A stretch of 64,000 nt of DNA. Origin: Petaurus breviceps papuanus. Its lineage: Eukaryota; Chordata; Mammalia; Diprotodontia; Petauridae. The position numbers were made by a program, and so were the translations under genes. Under the pieces are notes generated by a model. The model did not search any database and had not been told where the DNA came from. It saw nothing but the letters and a program-made list of their open reading frames with translations. Positions 43,705 to 55,899 of the stretch are shown piece by piece. Every line of letters starts with the position of its first letter. Within the stretch, counting starts at the first letter, position 1. Location of the stretch: NCBI GenBank assembly GCA_028583685.1, contig JAMXIF010000043.1, forward strand, positions 12,485,975 to 12,549,974. The letters run 5' to 3'.

Positions 43705-44850
43705 CTAATAAATAATCTTATTGTCCTTCATAGTCTAAGAGGACCAAAATGACATTATGATGTCAGGGTCAACATATAGTGTGTCCAACTGTGGCTGATC
43801 AGACCAATATGAACTCATAAGACTCTACCACAGGTCAGGCACAAATAGGCTGCATGTACATTTGGAATGTAGATGTCTCTAAATTTGGGCATCTCATTTT
43901 TCTTTTGAGCTATTAAAATTCTGCTTTACTCATAGACCACAGTGTATTCTCTGATGTGGGCATACCATGTTGGATGGTCCTGTGCCAGCATCTCCCATGT
44001 CTCACAAGAGAAACAGAAATTCTTCAGAGAGACCTTTCCTTGCTTTTTCTGACCTCATGTGAGAGCTTGCCATGTGTAAGTTCTCTGTAAAATAGTCTTT
44101 TAGGCAAATAAACATTTAGCATTCTAACAATGTGACCAGTCCATTAGAGTTGTGTTCTCTGCAGTAGAGTCTAAATGCTTTGCAGTTCACTTTGAGAAAG
44201 GACCTCAATGTCTAGTACCTTATTTTTAGAATTTTCTTAAGACAATTCAAATGGAAGGTGTTCAATTTTCTGGCATATAACTGGTAGACTGTCCAGGTTT
44301 CACTAGCATACAAAAATAAGGTTAGCATAACAATTCTGTATTCCTTCAGTTTGATAGGCAGTCTAATACCTCTTGTTTCCCCCACTTTCCTTTGAACCCT
44401 CTCAAATGTTGAGTTAGCTCTGGCAATGTGAATTAACTTCATTATCTATGTGTACAACCCTGTAAATTGTATGCTGGCATAAGTTAACTTACCTACAGTA
44501 TTCAAAATTTCTCCTTTTACTGTAACCAATGTATGAATTCTATGCATGAATGATGCAGTGCTGGCTGGTGGGAAACCTTGTATCCTTGGTGTTAATTATC
44601 AGGTTAAAGTTAGCACAAGTGGCAAATAATTGATCCATACAGTGTTGCATCTAATCTTTAGAGACTGCATTGAATATACAATCATCTGTGGAAAAAAAAA
44701 GTCATATACCAACTCTCCCTCCATTTTAGTCTTGGTTTCAAGTTAAATAATTTATTGTCATTGTAGTAGCTGACCTTGATATCTTTTTCATCCTCTTTGA
44801 AGGCATCTGACAACATTGTTGAAAACATCATGCTAAAAAGTATGAGAGTA
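43705..44850 (-). mobile_element. RTE LINE, 3' part with RT C-terminal region
   Basis: The minus frame 44212-44442 encodes a stretch with LYASETWTVYQLYARKLNTF and LNCLKKILKIRY, which fits the C-terminal part of RTE-type reverse transcriptases (typically '..LLYGSETWT...RLNTFHMRCLR.IL.I.W'). The 3' end near 43720-43760 is 'gtccttcatagtctaagagg' on plus, the tail shared by the RTE-tailed repeats in this window. 44700-44850 is a further upstream piece ('gcatctgacaacattgttga'). 5'-truncated and broken. Confidence 0.8.
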
Positions 44851-44854
44851 GAGG

Positions 44855-46515
44855 ATTCTGGGAAGATGGAAGAGTAGGTCAAAAATTCCAAGCTCTAGGG
44901 GCAGCCAGGTGGTGCAGTGAGTAAGAGTGCCAGCCCCAGTGTCAGGAGACCTGGGATTGGTTCCGGCCTCAGACACTTGGCACCCACACAGAAATAACTG
45001 GCTGTGTAATCTTGAGCAAGTTACTTAAACCCGGTTGCTTTATTAAAAAAAAAATTCTAAGCTCTCAAGATTTTTTTCCCCATGAAAGAGATAAAATAGC
45101 AACTCAGGGAGAACAAAGAATGATAAAAATAATGATGATAATAATAATAAGAGTAGAGGCACAACAGGGGATCTCCTAGGATATTTGAAGAGGATCTGAA
45201 GAAAAATCCCCAGAAGAGGTTTGGTCTTTGTGAAGAGTAAACATCTCCAGGCTAGTCTGCTTAAAATACAAGCAGCAGTCCCTGGGGTTATCTGGGTTGG
45301 GAGATTGTATTGGCCCCAGTCACAGGAACTTTTACCCCCAGGACAGTAAGGGGAGTTGGGCATCTGAACAAGGGGTGATGGAGGGAACCTCTGCTGTCAA
45401 GGAATGCCAGATCTAGTTGTGATGCAGAGAGATGGTGAGGGGCAAGAAGGAACCAGTACATGTCTGGTGGGTGTAGAAGCAATGGGATAGGAAAGCTACT
45501 GGCTGTGGGCACTTACAGGAGGCTGTAGACTTGGCTTTGGTTCCAGGATGAAGGGGAGAACTGAAGATCTGAGACCACAGGCACTATGCCCCAAGGATTA
45601 GAAGTGATTACAAAAATTAAGCTGCTACTACTAAAAAAAAAAACTGCACAGGCAAAGGAGAAAGAATCCAACCATAGAATGTTACCATGGGAATACAGAA
45701 GACTGGGGTTCATCTTCAGAGGAGGATATTAAAGCAAGAAAAGCCTCTTCTACTCCAAAGAGTAACACCAAATGATCACCTACCCAAAAAGAATTCATAG
45801 AAGAACTTAAAAAAAGACTTTAAGAGCCAAATAAGAGAGACTGCGGGAAAAATTTTTAAAAATATAAACAATTCAAGAAAAAGAAGAAAATTAAGAAAAA
45901 AAGTCAACCAATTATAAAGACCCAGAATCTTAAGGAAGAAAATGACATCTTGAAAATTAGAATTGGGCAAGAGGAAGCCAGTAAAGTTACAAGAGATAAA
46001 GAAATAATAAAATAAATTATAAAGAATGAAATAATAGAAGATAAAGTGAAACACCTTATAAGAAAAACAACTGATCTGGAGAACCAGTCAAGAAGAGAAA
46101 GCATAAGAATAATTGGACTACATGAAAGCTATGATCAAAAGAATCTTGATACAATAATCCAAGAATAATTAAAGTTGTCCTGAAACATGAGAACAAGAGG
46201 TGAAAGTAGAAATAGAAAAAAAATCCCCTGACCACCACCTGAAAGAGATCCTATGAGGAGAACTCAGTAACATCATAGTCAAATTAAAAAAAAAAACCAG
46301 CTCAAGGAAAAAATATTCAGAGCAACAAGAAAAGAAACAAACAAACAACTTAAATATGGCAGTGCCACAATTAGAATTACACAAGAATTAGCAGCAGCAA
46401 CACTAACAGACTGAAGGTCTTGGAATACTACATTTTGAAGATCAAAAGAACTGGGTTTCTGCACAAAAATATCATACCCAGAAAAGCTAAGCATAATCCT
46501 GAATGAGAAAAGGCC
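44855..46515 (+). mobile_element. L1 5' end: 5' UTR and broken ORF1, 3' part missing
   Basis: The start 'gattctgggaagatggaaga' plus 'gtagg' resembles an L1 5' end. ORF1 traces follow: 'ctgatctggagaaccagtca' at about 46071 encodes the DLENQSRR block, then RESIRIIGLHES, and near 46470 'tatcatacccagaaaagcta' encodes the C-terminal domain. The element stops just after ORF1, and sequence from 46530 is an unrelated RTE tail. L1s normally lose the 5' rather than the 3' part, so this is a rearranged copy or an internal poly(A) product. A SINE sits inside at 44897. Confidence 0.75.
44882..45065 (+). mobile_element. tRNA-type SINE in the L1 5' UTR, with 15-bp TSD
   Basis: The SINE at 44897-45050 reads 'aggggcagccaggtggtgca', 'agtgtcaggagacctgggat', 'ttgagcaagttacttaaacc', poly(A). 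Flanks are AAAATTCCAAGCTCT (44882-44896) and AAAATTCTAAGCTCT (45051-45065). Same subfamily as the copies at 35548 and 47245. Confidence 0.93.
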
Positions 46516-46529
46516 ATTTAATCAGATTT

Positions 46530-46605
46530 TATTCTCTCTTTAACTCTTACAAATCCAGACATCTCCTTCCTGATATCATGGTCCTCTTTGAGAATGAAGC
46601 ACAAA
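46530..46605 (+). repeat. RTE-type tail fragment
   Basis: 'gatatcatggtcctctttga' and 'gaatgaagcacaaac' form the plus-strand RTE 3' tail. Confidence 0.55.
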
Positions 46606-46992
46606 CCTGTGAGTAGCAGTGGCAATGCAGCTCTTTCTTTCCTTCTTTCCCTCCTTCCCTTTTCTCCCTCCTCTCCTTCTTCTCCCTCTGTCCACATAGA
46701 GACTCATGCTATTACCTACAGGTTCTCTGCCCAAATAAATATAAATTTTGAGCGTTGAAACCAAAGAAGATATCTTGGGGTTTATGGGTAGGATTTCTCT
46801 TTTATGGAATATTCCTTAAACCCAAATCACTCTGGCTCTAATTGATTGGTCTACAGTAGGTCCCAGCCCAAACTTCACTTGGTGACTGTTTGGATTTGAT
46901 AGCTCATGATGAGTATGAATAGCAATTGTTTCTGTTTTGGCCAAGAACCCTGAGGGGCTTCCCCTCCCAGAGATGGAACTCTTTCAGGAGCT
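46606..46992. other. Pyrimidine-rich patch, rest unassigned
   Basis: 46632-46692 is C/T-rich. The remainder has 'caaataaatataaattttga' but no recognised element. Confidence 0.4.
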
Positions 46993-49882
46993 GTTTTTAA
47001 AAATTCATTAATTATTTATTTTTAGTTTTCAACATTTATTTCCACAAGATTTTGAGTTACAATTTTTTCTCCCCATCTTTCCCCAATCCCACCCCAAAAT
47101 AGCAAGCCTACAGAATACTCCTTCCCCCAATCTGTTCTTTCTTATATCTTCTCCCATTACTTCCCTAACTTTCTAGTAGGGCAAGATGGGTTTCTATACC
47201 CCAGTAACTGTATATCTTATTTCCCAGTTGCATGTAAAAAACAAATTTTTATTTTTTTTTAAGCAATCAGGGTTAAGTAACTTGCTCAAGTTTACACGGC
47301 CAGTTATTTCTGGGTGTGGTGCTGAGTATCTGAGCCCAGATTTGATCCAGGTCATCCCGACACTGGAGCTGGTGCTCTTACTTGCTGAGCCACCTGGCCA
47401 CCCCAACAAATTTTAAAAAAAAATTTTTTTTTGAGTTCCAGATTTTTTCCATTCTTCCCTCCTCACCTACTCCCACTGGGAAGATAACCAATTCAATATA
47501 TGTTGTACATTTGTAGTTACCCAAATAATTTCCATAGTAGTTATATTGTAGAAGACTAACTGTATTTCCCTCAATCCTATACCACTCCCAACTTATTCTA
47601 TTTTTTTCCTTTGACACTATCCCTTTACAAAAATTTTTGCTTCTAACTACCTTCTCTCTCAATCTGCCATCCCTTCCATCATCCCCCCTCTTATCCCCTA
47701 CCTCCCTATTTTCCTGTAGGATAAGATACCCAACTGAGTGTGCATGTTATCCCCTTCTTAAGCCAAATTCAATGAGAATCAGGTTGTCCCATTGACCTTT
47801 CACATTCCTGCTCTTCCCCTCCATTGTAACAGTTTTCTCTTGCCTTTTTTATATGAGATACTTTACCTTAATATATTTCTCCCTTCTCTTTTTCCCAATA
47901 AATTCCTTTTTCACCTCTTAATTTTATTTTTTGGATATCATCCCTTCATATTCAACTCATCCTGTGCTGTCTATGTATACATAAACATGAACATACATAT
48001 ACTCAGATACATATTTATATACACCCTACTATACATACATATATATGTACACATACATATAAATATATATTCCTTTCAACTATCCTCACACTAAGAAAAG
48101 TCTTATGAGTTATAATTGTCATTTTCCCACATAAATAGTTCAACTTTAATAAATTCCTTGTGATTTCTTTTTCCTGTTTACTTTCTCATGCTTCTCTTGC
48201 TTCTTGTATTTGAAAGTCAAATTTTCTGTTCAGCTCTGGTTTTTTCATCAAGAATGCTTGAAAACCCTCTATTTCATTGAATGAACATATATTTCCCTGT
48301 AGCATTATACTCAGTTTTGCTGGGTAGGAGATCCAGGTCTTTGGCCTCTGGAATATCATATTCCAAGCTCTTCAATCCCTTAGGGTAGATGCTGCTACAT
48401 CTTGTGTTAATCTGATTGTGTTTCCACAATATTTAAATTGATTTTTCCTGACTGCAGTATTTTCTCCTTGACCTGGGAATTCTGGAATTTGCTTATAATA
48501 TTCCTAGGAGTTTTCTTTTTCAGATCTTTTTCAAGAGGTGATCAGGTGAATTCTTTTAATTTCTACTTTTCCCTCTGGTTCTAGAAGATCAGGGCAATTT
48601 TGCTTGATAATTTCTTGAAAGATGGTGTCTAGGTTCTTTTTTTTTCATCATGGCATTCAGATAATCCAATAATTTTAAAATTATCTCTCCTGCATCTATT
48701 TTCCAGGTCAGTGTTTTTGTTTTTGTTTTCCAATGAGATCTTTCACATTGCCTTCTATTTTTTCATTTGGATCTGTTTTATAGTATCTTGATTTCTCATG
48801 AAATCATTAGCTTCCAATTACTCCAATCTAATTTTGAAGGAGTTATTCTCTTCAGTGGGTTTTTGAAGTTCCTTTTCCATCTGGAAAAAAAATTTTTTAA
48901 GGCATTCTTCTCCACATTGTCTTTTTGGGCCTCTTTTGCCATTTGAATTAGTCTACTATTTAAGGTGTTATTTTCTTCAGTGTGTTTTGGGTGTCCTTTA
49001 GCAGGCTGTTGATTGGCTTTTCATAATTTTCTTGCATCATTCTCATTTCTCCTCCTAATTTTTCCTCCACTTCTCTTACTTAATTTTCAAAATCCTTCTT
49101 GAGCTCCTTCCTCCATGGCCTGTAACCAGTTAATCTTTATCTTGGAGACTTTTGGTGCAGGAGCTCTGACTTCATTGTCTTCCTCCCATTCTATGCCTTG
49201 ATCCTTTTTGTTCTCAACAAAATGATTCTATGGTCTGTTTGTGCTTCCATTGCTTGCTCATATTGCCAGCCAATTACTTGACTTTTGAGCTCTTTGCCAT
49301 GGCAGAATTCAGCTTCCAGAATGGAGAAGGCTATGCCCCAAATTGCTGGGGTTTTCACAGGTGCCAGAGCTATTAGGAGGGTGCTCTCTATACAGCCCCC
49401 ACAAGCTCTGGCTCACTGGTCACACACCCCAGGACCACCACCCAAGACCGTGATCCAGATCCAAGCAGGTTAAAGCAAGAGCAATTACCCTCTCAATGGT
49501 TGCTTGTTCTCCCTACAATCTGCAGTCCAGAAGCTCTGGAAGCAGCCATATAGTGGTGGCTGCATGGTGACTGCACCTATGGCCACTTCTCGACCCTGGG
49601 GCAGGGGCTGGACTATGCCCTTCAGTCCCCCCCTGTTCCAGTAGAGTTCCACACTGACTGGAAACCACCACCGCTACTGATGATTCACTCTCTTGAAATC
49701 TGCTCTAATCGCCACTGGTCAGGGCCGCACTGGAGCTGGAACTGCATAGCTCACACCAGACTGGGCTCAGCTCCCAGCTTGGTGTGATAGACCCTTCCTT
49801 TCTGCTTTCCAGGCTTCCTTCAGTGGGAGATTTGTTACTCTCTGTCACTTTGTGGGTTCTGTAGCTCTAAAGTTTGTTTAGA
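46993..49882 (-). mobile_element. Second HAL1-type element, 5'-truncated
   Basis: It aligns along its length to the first HAL1: 3' end near 46993, '...agattttgagttacaattt', 'cagttttgctgggtaggaga' (ORF1 C-terminus), 'ttttccaggtcagtgttttt', and at the right 'gtagctctaaagtttgttta', where similarity stops. About the first 85 bp of the element are missing compared with 29644-32614. ORF1 is heavily broken. There is no ORF2 sequence. More diverged than the first copy in my reading. Confidence 0.8.
47240..47415 (-). mobile_element. tRNA-type SINE in the second HAL1, with TSD
   Basis: The complement on plus reads 'gggttaagtaacttgctcaa', 'tttacacggccagttatttc', 'gctgagccacctggccaccc'. It is flanked by AACAAATTTT on both sides (about 47239-47248 and 47405-47414). 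Confidence 0.85.
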
Positions 49883-50167
49883 GTCATTTAAGTACAGGGA
49901 AAGTAAGGGAGTCACAGACATAGAGCAGGAAGCAGGTTTGTAATACAAATGTGATTAAGACCATAAAACTTTAAAGTACATGGATACAGAAGGAAGGAGC
50001 AGGGACCATATAGTGACCTTTGTTCAGGGATAGGAAAGGAAACCATTCAAGGGAAGAGAAAGTAATGGAATCCAGGAATAATTAGCATTCGGGGTAAACA
50101 AATAGATTCAAGTCTAGAGGCAAGGTATATTGTTTTATGGACAAGTGCTGAATGTGAAACATAGAAT
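49883..50167. other. No feature recognised
   Basis: Single-copy-looking sequence with no gene signal. Confidence 0.4.
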
Positions 50168-50357
50168 AAGAATGACCACTGATGGAGCAGCTAGGTGTTA
50201 CAGTGAATAGGGCACTGGCTCTGAAGTTAGGAGGTTCTGAGTTCAAATTTGACGTCAGACACTTGACACATTTACTAGCTGTGTGACATTGGGCAAGTCA
50301 CTTAAACCCAGTTGCCTTGCCTTCTCCCCTCAAAAAAAAAAAAGAATGATCACTGAT
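50168..50357 (+). mobile_element. tRNA-type SINE with 16-bp TSD
   Basis: The SINE at 50184-50341 reads 'ggagcagctaggtgttacag', 'gagttcaaatttgacgtcag', 'gggcaagtcacttaaaccca', poly(A). It is flanked by AAGAATGACCACTGAT (50168-50183) and AAGAATGATCACTGAT (50342-50357). Confidence 0.93.
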
Positions 50358-50849
50358 TCAAAAGACACAATATCTTTCATCACACTATGCCATCTTTATA
50401 AATTGAGACGTCATGGATTGACTCATTAGAAAAAATCATTAATTTTTTTAAAAGAAATTCCCCCCAAAATAATCAAATGTTAGCAATAACAACAGTAATA
50501 GGAAAAGGAGAACTGGGTGTGAACTATGAAGACATAAATAAAAAAATGAATACTTCTGAGGAAAAAAAAGAATCACAAAGAATGCTATTGAAATCAAAAA
50601 GTTAGATGAAGGGAGCAGGACTAAGGACTAAGGACACAGGAGAGATTCTGAATGAATTCTTATCTGGATAGAGATGATAATAATAAATTATTCCATTAAT
50701 GAGTTTTTTTTATAATAAATTAAATGATTGTATTAAATTAAGAGAGGTAACAAGTTCTCCAACATTGTAAGTCTTTTCACAGGCAGTATGTTATAGTGGG
50801 AATTTATTTCACATATATGATGGAGTAGAAAACTAATGGGATTAATATT
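50358..50849. other. A-rich, no feature recognised
   Basis: A- and T-rich, with no named element. Confidence 0.4.
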
Positions 50850-51110
50850 ATTATCACTGCTCTATCATTTTAGTCAAGTCTGACTTTTCATTATCCCATT
50901 TGAGGTTTTCTTGGCAAAGATATTGGAGTGATTTGCAACTTCCTTCTCCATATCATTTTATAGATGAGAAACTGAGGGAAACAGTTAAGTGATTTGTCCA
51001 GGGTCACACAGCTAGTAAGTGTATGAGGCCAGATTTGAATCCAAGAAAATGAATCTTCCAGACTTCAGGCCCAGGACTCAACTAACTTGGCTGCTGCCTA
51101 CTAGAGTTCA
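50850..51110 (-). repeat. Marsupial SINE with RTE-type tail (MAR1-like)
   Basis: Complement on plus: 'tcttggcaaagatattggag', 'tttatagatgagaaactgag', 'cagggtcacacagctagtaa'. Confidence 0.85.
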
Positions 51111-51349
51111 TGCCTACTCTCAAATTCCATGACTCAATAAATTGAAAGATTTTGTGCTGTTCCCTTGGTTTTACCTTTATGAATTGTTGTATGCCAAGAG
51201 GGATAGCAGAAGGCTAACATCGGAGGCTAATCACTCTGCTTTCTTCCAAAAAGGGGGTATAAGACTATAATTATGTCTGTCTGCCTACATAAATATTGGT
51301 TGTCCAGTGTAAATAATTTTAGCTTCTTTCCAGATTGCTAATTTTTAAT

Positions 51350-51605
51350 GAGGAAGGAAGCAAATAAGCATTTATTAAGCATCTACTATATAGACATTAT
51401 ACTAAAATATTTACAAATATTTTCCCATTAAATATTCACTATAATTTTGAGAAGTAAGCGTGATTATTATTTCCATTTTATAGTTGAGACAATTGAGGCA
51501 GACAAAGGTTATGTGACTTACCCAAAGATGTTTTGCTAGTTAATATCTAAGACTATTTGAATTCAGGTTTAGGCCCAATGTTCTATCCACTGAGACACCT
51601 TGATA
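51350..51605 (-). repeat. MIR-type element
   Basis: 'aagcatttattaagcatcta', 'ccattttatagttgagacaa' and 'gttctatccactgagacacc' on plus. 51111-51349 is unassigned. Confidence 0.7.
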
Positions 51606-52239
51606 CTTTAAAGAAGGAGTGCTCTAAGTTATATAAAGAAGTCTTCCCCACTTTACCACCAAATTCCAGTTTCTTAATAACCAAGCATAGCACATCTTTC
51701 ATCATATATTCCTCTTTTATTTAGAGAGAATGTAGGATACTAAAGAAAATCTTCAGCAAATATATCTCTCCCTATTTGTATTCTCTAAAGAGCTGAAGTA
51801 GAGGATAATCCAAATGGCAACAAAATGGTTCACAGTGCAAATGAGTGTCTACTCATAGGAACTTTAGAAAGGAATAATTTTGCAAAAGAAGTGATAGAAA
51901 GAATGTCTAGTCATGTGTAGTGTTAGGGTAAAAAAGATGGGGAGGGTGCAAAAATTTTTGGAAGCAGACAAGGAGTAAAACGTTTTGGTAAACGCACAAA
52001 TAAATACAAATACATAATAAATATATTTATATTTATATACTTATTTAAATATATTTAAATTAAATATAATAAATATAAGTACATAAATATATGTATACAC
52101 ACATATATACATACATACACAAACACAGATACACATATATACACACATACCTTAATACATTTATGTCTATATAGATCTACCCATCTATTCATCCCAATAT
52201 AAACAAGCTAAGTTTCTCCACTTCCAGAAGAAATCAAAG
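51606..52239. repeat. Unassigned, then TA/CA low-complexity tract
   Basis: 52000-52175 is an imperfect TA, then CA/TA microsatellite. The left part has no named feature. Confidence 0.5.
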
Positions 52240-54190
52240 AATGACATAAGATACTTTAAAAAACAAAGGAGCTCAAGATGTATCCCAGATAACACAGTGT
52301 TCGTAGATGAACCTAATAATAAAAAATAATGATCCACAAACAAAAGATATAGACTGTAATGGAACGAAATAATGAAATTCTAGTTATTCAATGGGTAAAA
52401 GAAAAAAATAGAAACAATTAAAAACAATATGAGAGAATATACTAACATTTCTGTGAGATCAGTAAAAGAGTTTTTAGAATAAATTGAAAAAAGAATAATA
52501 ACTTAAGCATACAATTTAAAAGACATAAAAGAAATAATCAATGACAAAATAATTACAAAGAGCAAATCTTGAAAATTATGGGGAAAATGGATAAAATTAA
52601 AAGCAGTAATTTTAGAAATGCCAAACAAAAGTAAAAGCTAGTTATTTGAAAAAGATGCAAAAACTGATATATCTTTACCTAACTTGATAAAAAGGATAAA
52701 AATAATTTAAACAAAGTAAAAAAAATGAAATCATAAAAGATAAATGAAAATAATTATTATAACTTACAACTGACAATTTTTAAAAATGCATTATATAGAA
52801 AAAGATTAAACGCAATTTAAAAGAACCTGAAATAAAAATTTTCAGTCTTCCAATCTAATACATGAAATTGAAAATTCCATAAAGGTTGTGTTAAAGGAAA
52901 ACCTACCTGATCCAGACATCTTTAAGGTGACTTCTATCAAATAGCAGTGCTGTATCAGTGGGATAGGTTAGGTGCACAAGACACAGTAGTCAATGACTAT
53001 AGTAATCTACTGTTTTATAAACCTAAAGATCCCAGCTTCTGGAATAAGAACTCACTATCTGACATAGACCAACATCTTACACACTATATCGAAATAATGT
53101 CAAAATGGGTATAAAGGCTGATACTATAAGCAAATTGTGAGAGCAGGGAATAGTTTGCCAGTCAGATAGAGAACTTTATGAAATACAAAATAGATAGTTT
53201 TGATTACATCGTATTGCACAAAGTGGATAGAACTAAAATTAGGAGGAAAGCAGAAAACTGGGAAAGAATATTTATAATCATTATTTCTTATAATGGTCTC
53301 ATTTCTAAAATATACAGAGAATTGAGTCAAATTCATAAGAATACAAGTTGTTCTACCAGTTATAAATGATCAAAGGGTATGAATAGGCAGTTTTGATATG
53401 AAAAAATTTAAGCTATCTATAGTCATATAAAAATGCTCTAAATCACTATTAACTGGAGAAATGCAAATCAAAACAACTCTTAGGTACCATATTGCATCTA
53501 TCAAATTGGCTAACATGACAAAACAGGAAAATTACAAATACTGGAAAAGATATGGGAAAATTGGAACCCTAGGTCATTGTTGGTGAAGTTGTGAACTAGT
53601 CCAGCCATTCTGGAGAGCAATTTGAAACTATGCCCAAAGGGCTACAAAAATGTTCACGTCCTTTAACCCAGTAATACCACTTCTAGAGCCATATCTCAAA
53701 GAGGTCATAAAAATGGGAAAAGGACCCATATGTGCAAAAATATTTATAGAAGCTTTTTTGTGGTGACCAAAAACTGGAAATTAAGGGGATGCTTTTCAAT
53801 TGGGGAAGTTGTGGTATATTAATGTAATGGCATACTATTGTGCTAAAAGAAATGATGAGCAAGCAGACTTCAGAAAAACCTGGAAAGACATATGAACTGA
53901 TACTCAGTGAATTAAGCAGAACCAGGAGAACATTGTACACAGTAGCAGTCACATTGTGCAATGACTGATTTTGATAGACTTAGCTCTTCTCAGCAAAGCA
54001 AGGACCTAAGGCAACTCCAAAAGACTCAAGATGGAAAATGCCATCCACATGCAGAAAAAGAACTATGGAATTTGAAATCAGATCAAAACATACTAATTCC
54101 TTTCTTTTTTTGGTTTTATTTTCTTTTGTTTCTTCTTTGTTGTGATTCCTCCTACTCATTCTATTTCTTCTATACAACATGATTAAGGTA
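52240..54190 (+). mobile_element. L1 ORF2 fragments and 3' end, internally deleted
   Basis: 52240-52950 is the region between endonuclease and reverse transcriptase ('agctagttatttgaaaaaga', 'gtgacttctatcaaatagca'). From 52957 it jumps to the C-terminal part ('caagacacagtagtcaatga', 'ccagcttctggaataagaac') and continues to the L1 3' end ('ctggagaaatgcaaatcaaa', 'ctggagagcaatttgaaact', 'ggaaagacatatgaactgat'). About 1.4 kb that should lie between, the RT core, is missing at 52950. No frame is open. Confidence 0.8.
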
Positions 54191-54249
54191 AATAATAATA
54201 ATAACTATGATATACAAATTATTCTCAAAATTTAAGAAAGAAAATTTTT

Positions 54250-55830
54250 ATCAAGCTTTTTTTTGGTGGCAAAAACTATCCTGCTGCTTTGTTCACAGAG
54301 ATATAACAACAAAGAATGAAAATTTTAGACTAATATCCCTAATGAATTGATGCTATAATTTAAAATAAAGTCTTATAAAGAATGCAACAATACATAAGAA
54401 AAAATGTGATCACTGACGAAGCAGAATTTATATGAGAGATGCAAGAATGTATCAAACTTAAGGGTAAATAAAATCAGCATCATTATTCATATTTTCAAAA
54501 GTTATAAACTAAATATTTATTTTACCAGATGTAAAAATGGCCAATAAGTATAATGCACATTTTGACATATATAAATATACTAAAATTTGACAATGTTTAT
54601 ATATGAAAATAATGTAACTTTAAAACCAAAAGTTTATAATTATTTGCTATGGGGGAATCACTAGAAGCTTTTCCAGTGAATTCAAGAGTAAAGCAAGGAT
54701 GTCCCCATGTCACTACTTTTTGACAAGTCTGGAACTACTGGTAAAGTAATAGAGGCAGAGTGGATAGAGACTTGACCTTAATACCACAAAGATTTGGGTT
54801 CAAGTCCTGCTTGAGATACATCAGGTTGTGCAATCTTGGGTAAATAACTTAAAATTTTTGTACTCTGTACAATTTTCCAGTACCAGTAAATTAATGACCT
54901 GTTATGATAGAGGGAGTTTCTTCATCAGGGAATTTTCTGTAGCAGTGAAATCACAAATCTAGTGCCTCTCTCCAAATCACTAGAAATATTAGCCATAAAA
55001 AAGAGAATAGAAAAAAGAAGAGGCATAAATGTCAGTATAAAATGCAGTGGGGTAGGGGCAAGAGGAATGGTCCTATTTCCAGATAACAAAATGGTTTGCT
55101 TAGAAAACCCCAGAGAATCAAAGAAAAGCGTAAGCAAGACTTCTAACAGCTTTAATAAAAGTGTGGGATGCAAAATAAATCTACAAAAATAACCAGAATT
55201 ATTTTATAGCAGTAACAAAGTCCAGGAGGAAATAATTGAAAGGGAAATCCCATTGACATTAACTCCAAAATGTAAAAAACATCAGAGAGTTTGTCTGCCA
55301 AGACACACTCAAATAAATACAACTACAAAATAACTCTTTGTAGAAATAAAGGAAGACTTAAACAGCTGGAATCATAATAACTGCTCGTGGTTGGATCATG
55401 TCAATATAATAAAAGCATAATATCAAGTTAATTTGAAATTTTAGTACTATACCCATAATGCAACCATGGGGTTATTTTATGAAGCTAGGAAAAATAATAA
55501 CAAAATTCATTTGCAGAAGCAAATGATCTATAATCTCAAAGGAAATAATAAAAACAATTTGGAAAGAAGAGAGAATAGCACTTCCACATCTCAAATTATA
55601 TTATAAATTAATAATTGTCGAAACAATTTGGTACCAGTTAAAAAATAGAAATGTATATCAGTGGAACTAACTAGATAAGCAATTTTTTACATGGACCTTT
55701 AGCACACTAATTGATAAAATCAGGAAAAAAACTATGTGGAGGGATTAAGTACTTGACAAGAACTGTGAAAACTGGAATACAAATGTAATAAGATTGAGCG
55801 GGGAAAGATGCTAGAAGTCTAAAATACAAA
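54250..55830 (+). mobile_element. L1 ORF2 reverse-transcriptase core fragment
   Basis: 'gaaaattttagactaatatc', 'agtaaagcaaggatgtcccc', 'ccagataacaaaatggtttg', 'aaaaccccagagaatcaaag' and 'agaatagcacttccacatct' follow the L1 RT core and downstream. It contains what 52240-54190 lacks, but overlaps it by about 150 bp at its end, so it is a separate copy. A SINE is inserted at 54742. Confidence 0.75.
54742..54965 (+). repeat. MIR-like SINE in the L1 fragment
   Basis: 'agagtggatagagacttgac', 'gggttcaagtcctgcttgag', 'gatagagggagtttcttcat', 'gtagcagtgaaatcacaaat'. The 3' part defines the same subfamily as 20005-20165. Confidence 0.7.
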
Positions 55831-55899
55831 AGAGTCCAGATGGGTTTCAAATACTGGAGGATGTTTAGAAATGTACAATGCTGAAAAGATTTTTTAAAA

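Noticed and set aside
46606-46992. Possible long terminal repeat with an AATAAA signal
   Set aside because: No paired copy, no TG...CA ends with a short duplication, and no associated internal sequence. I saw no convincing retroviral element in the window.
47792-48094. 100-codon plus-strand frame, hydrophobic
   Set aside because: Antisense to the second HAL1 and a TA/CA-rich stretch; not a membrane protein gene.
54250-55830. RT fragment as the exact block excised from the L1 at 52950
   Set aside because: It overlaps the 3' piece by about 150 bp, so it must come from another copy.
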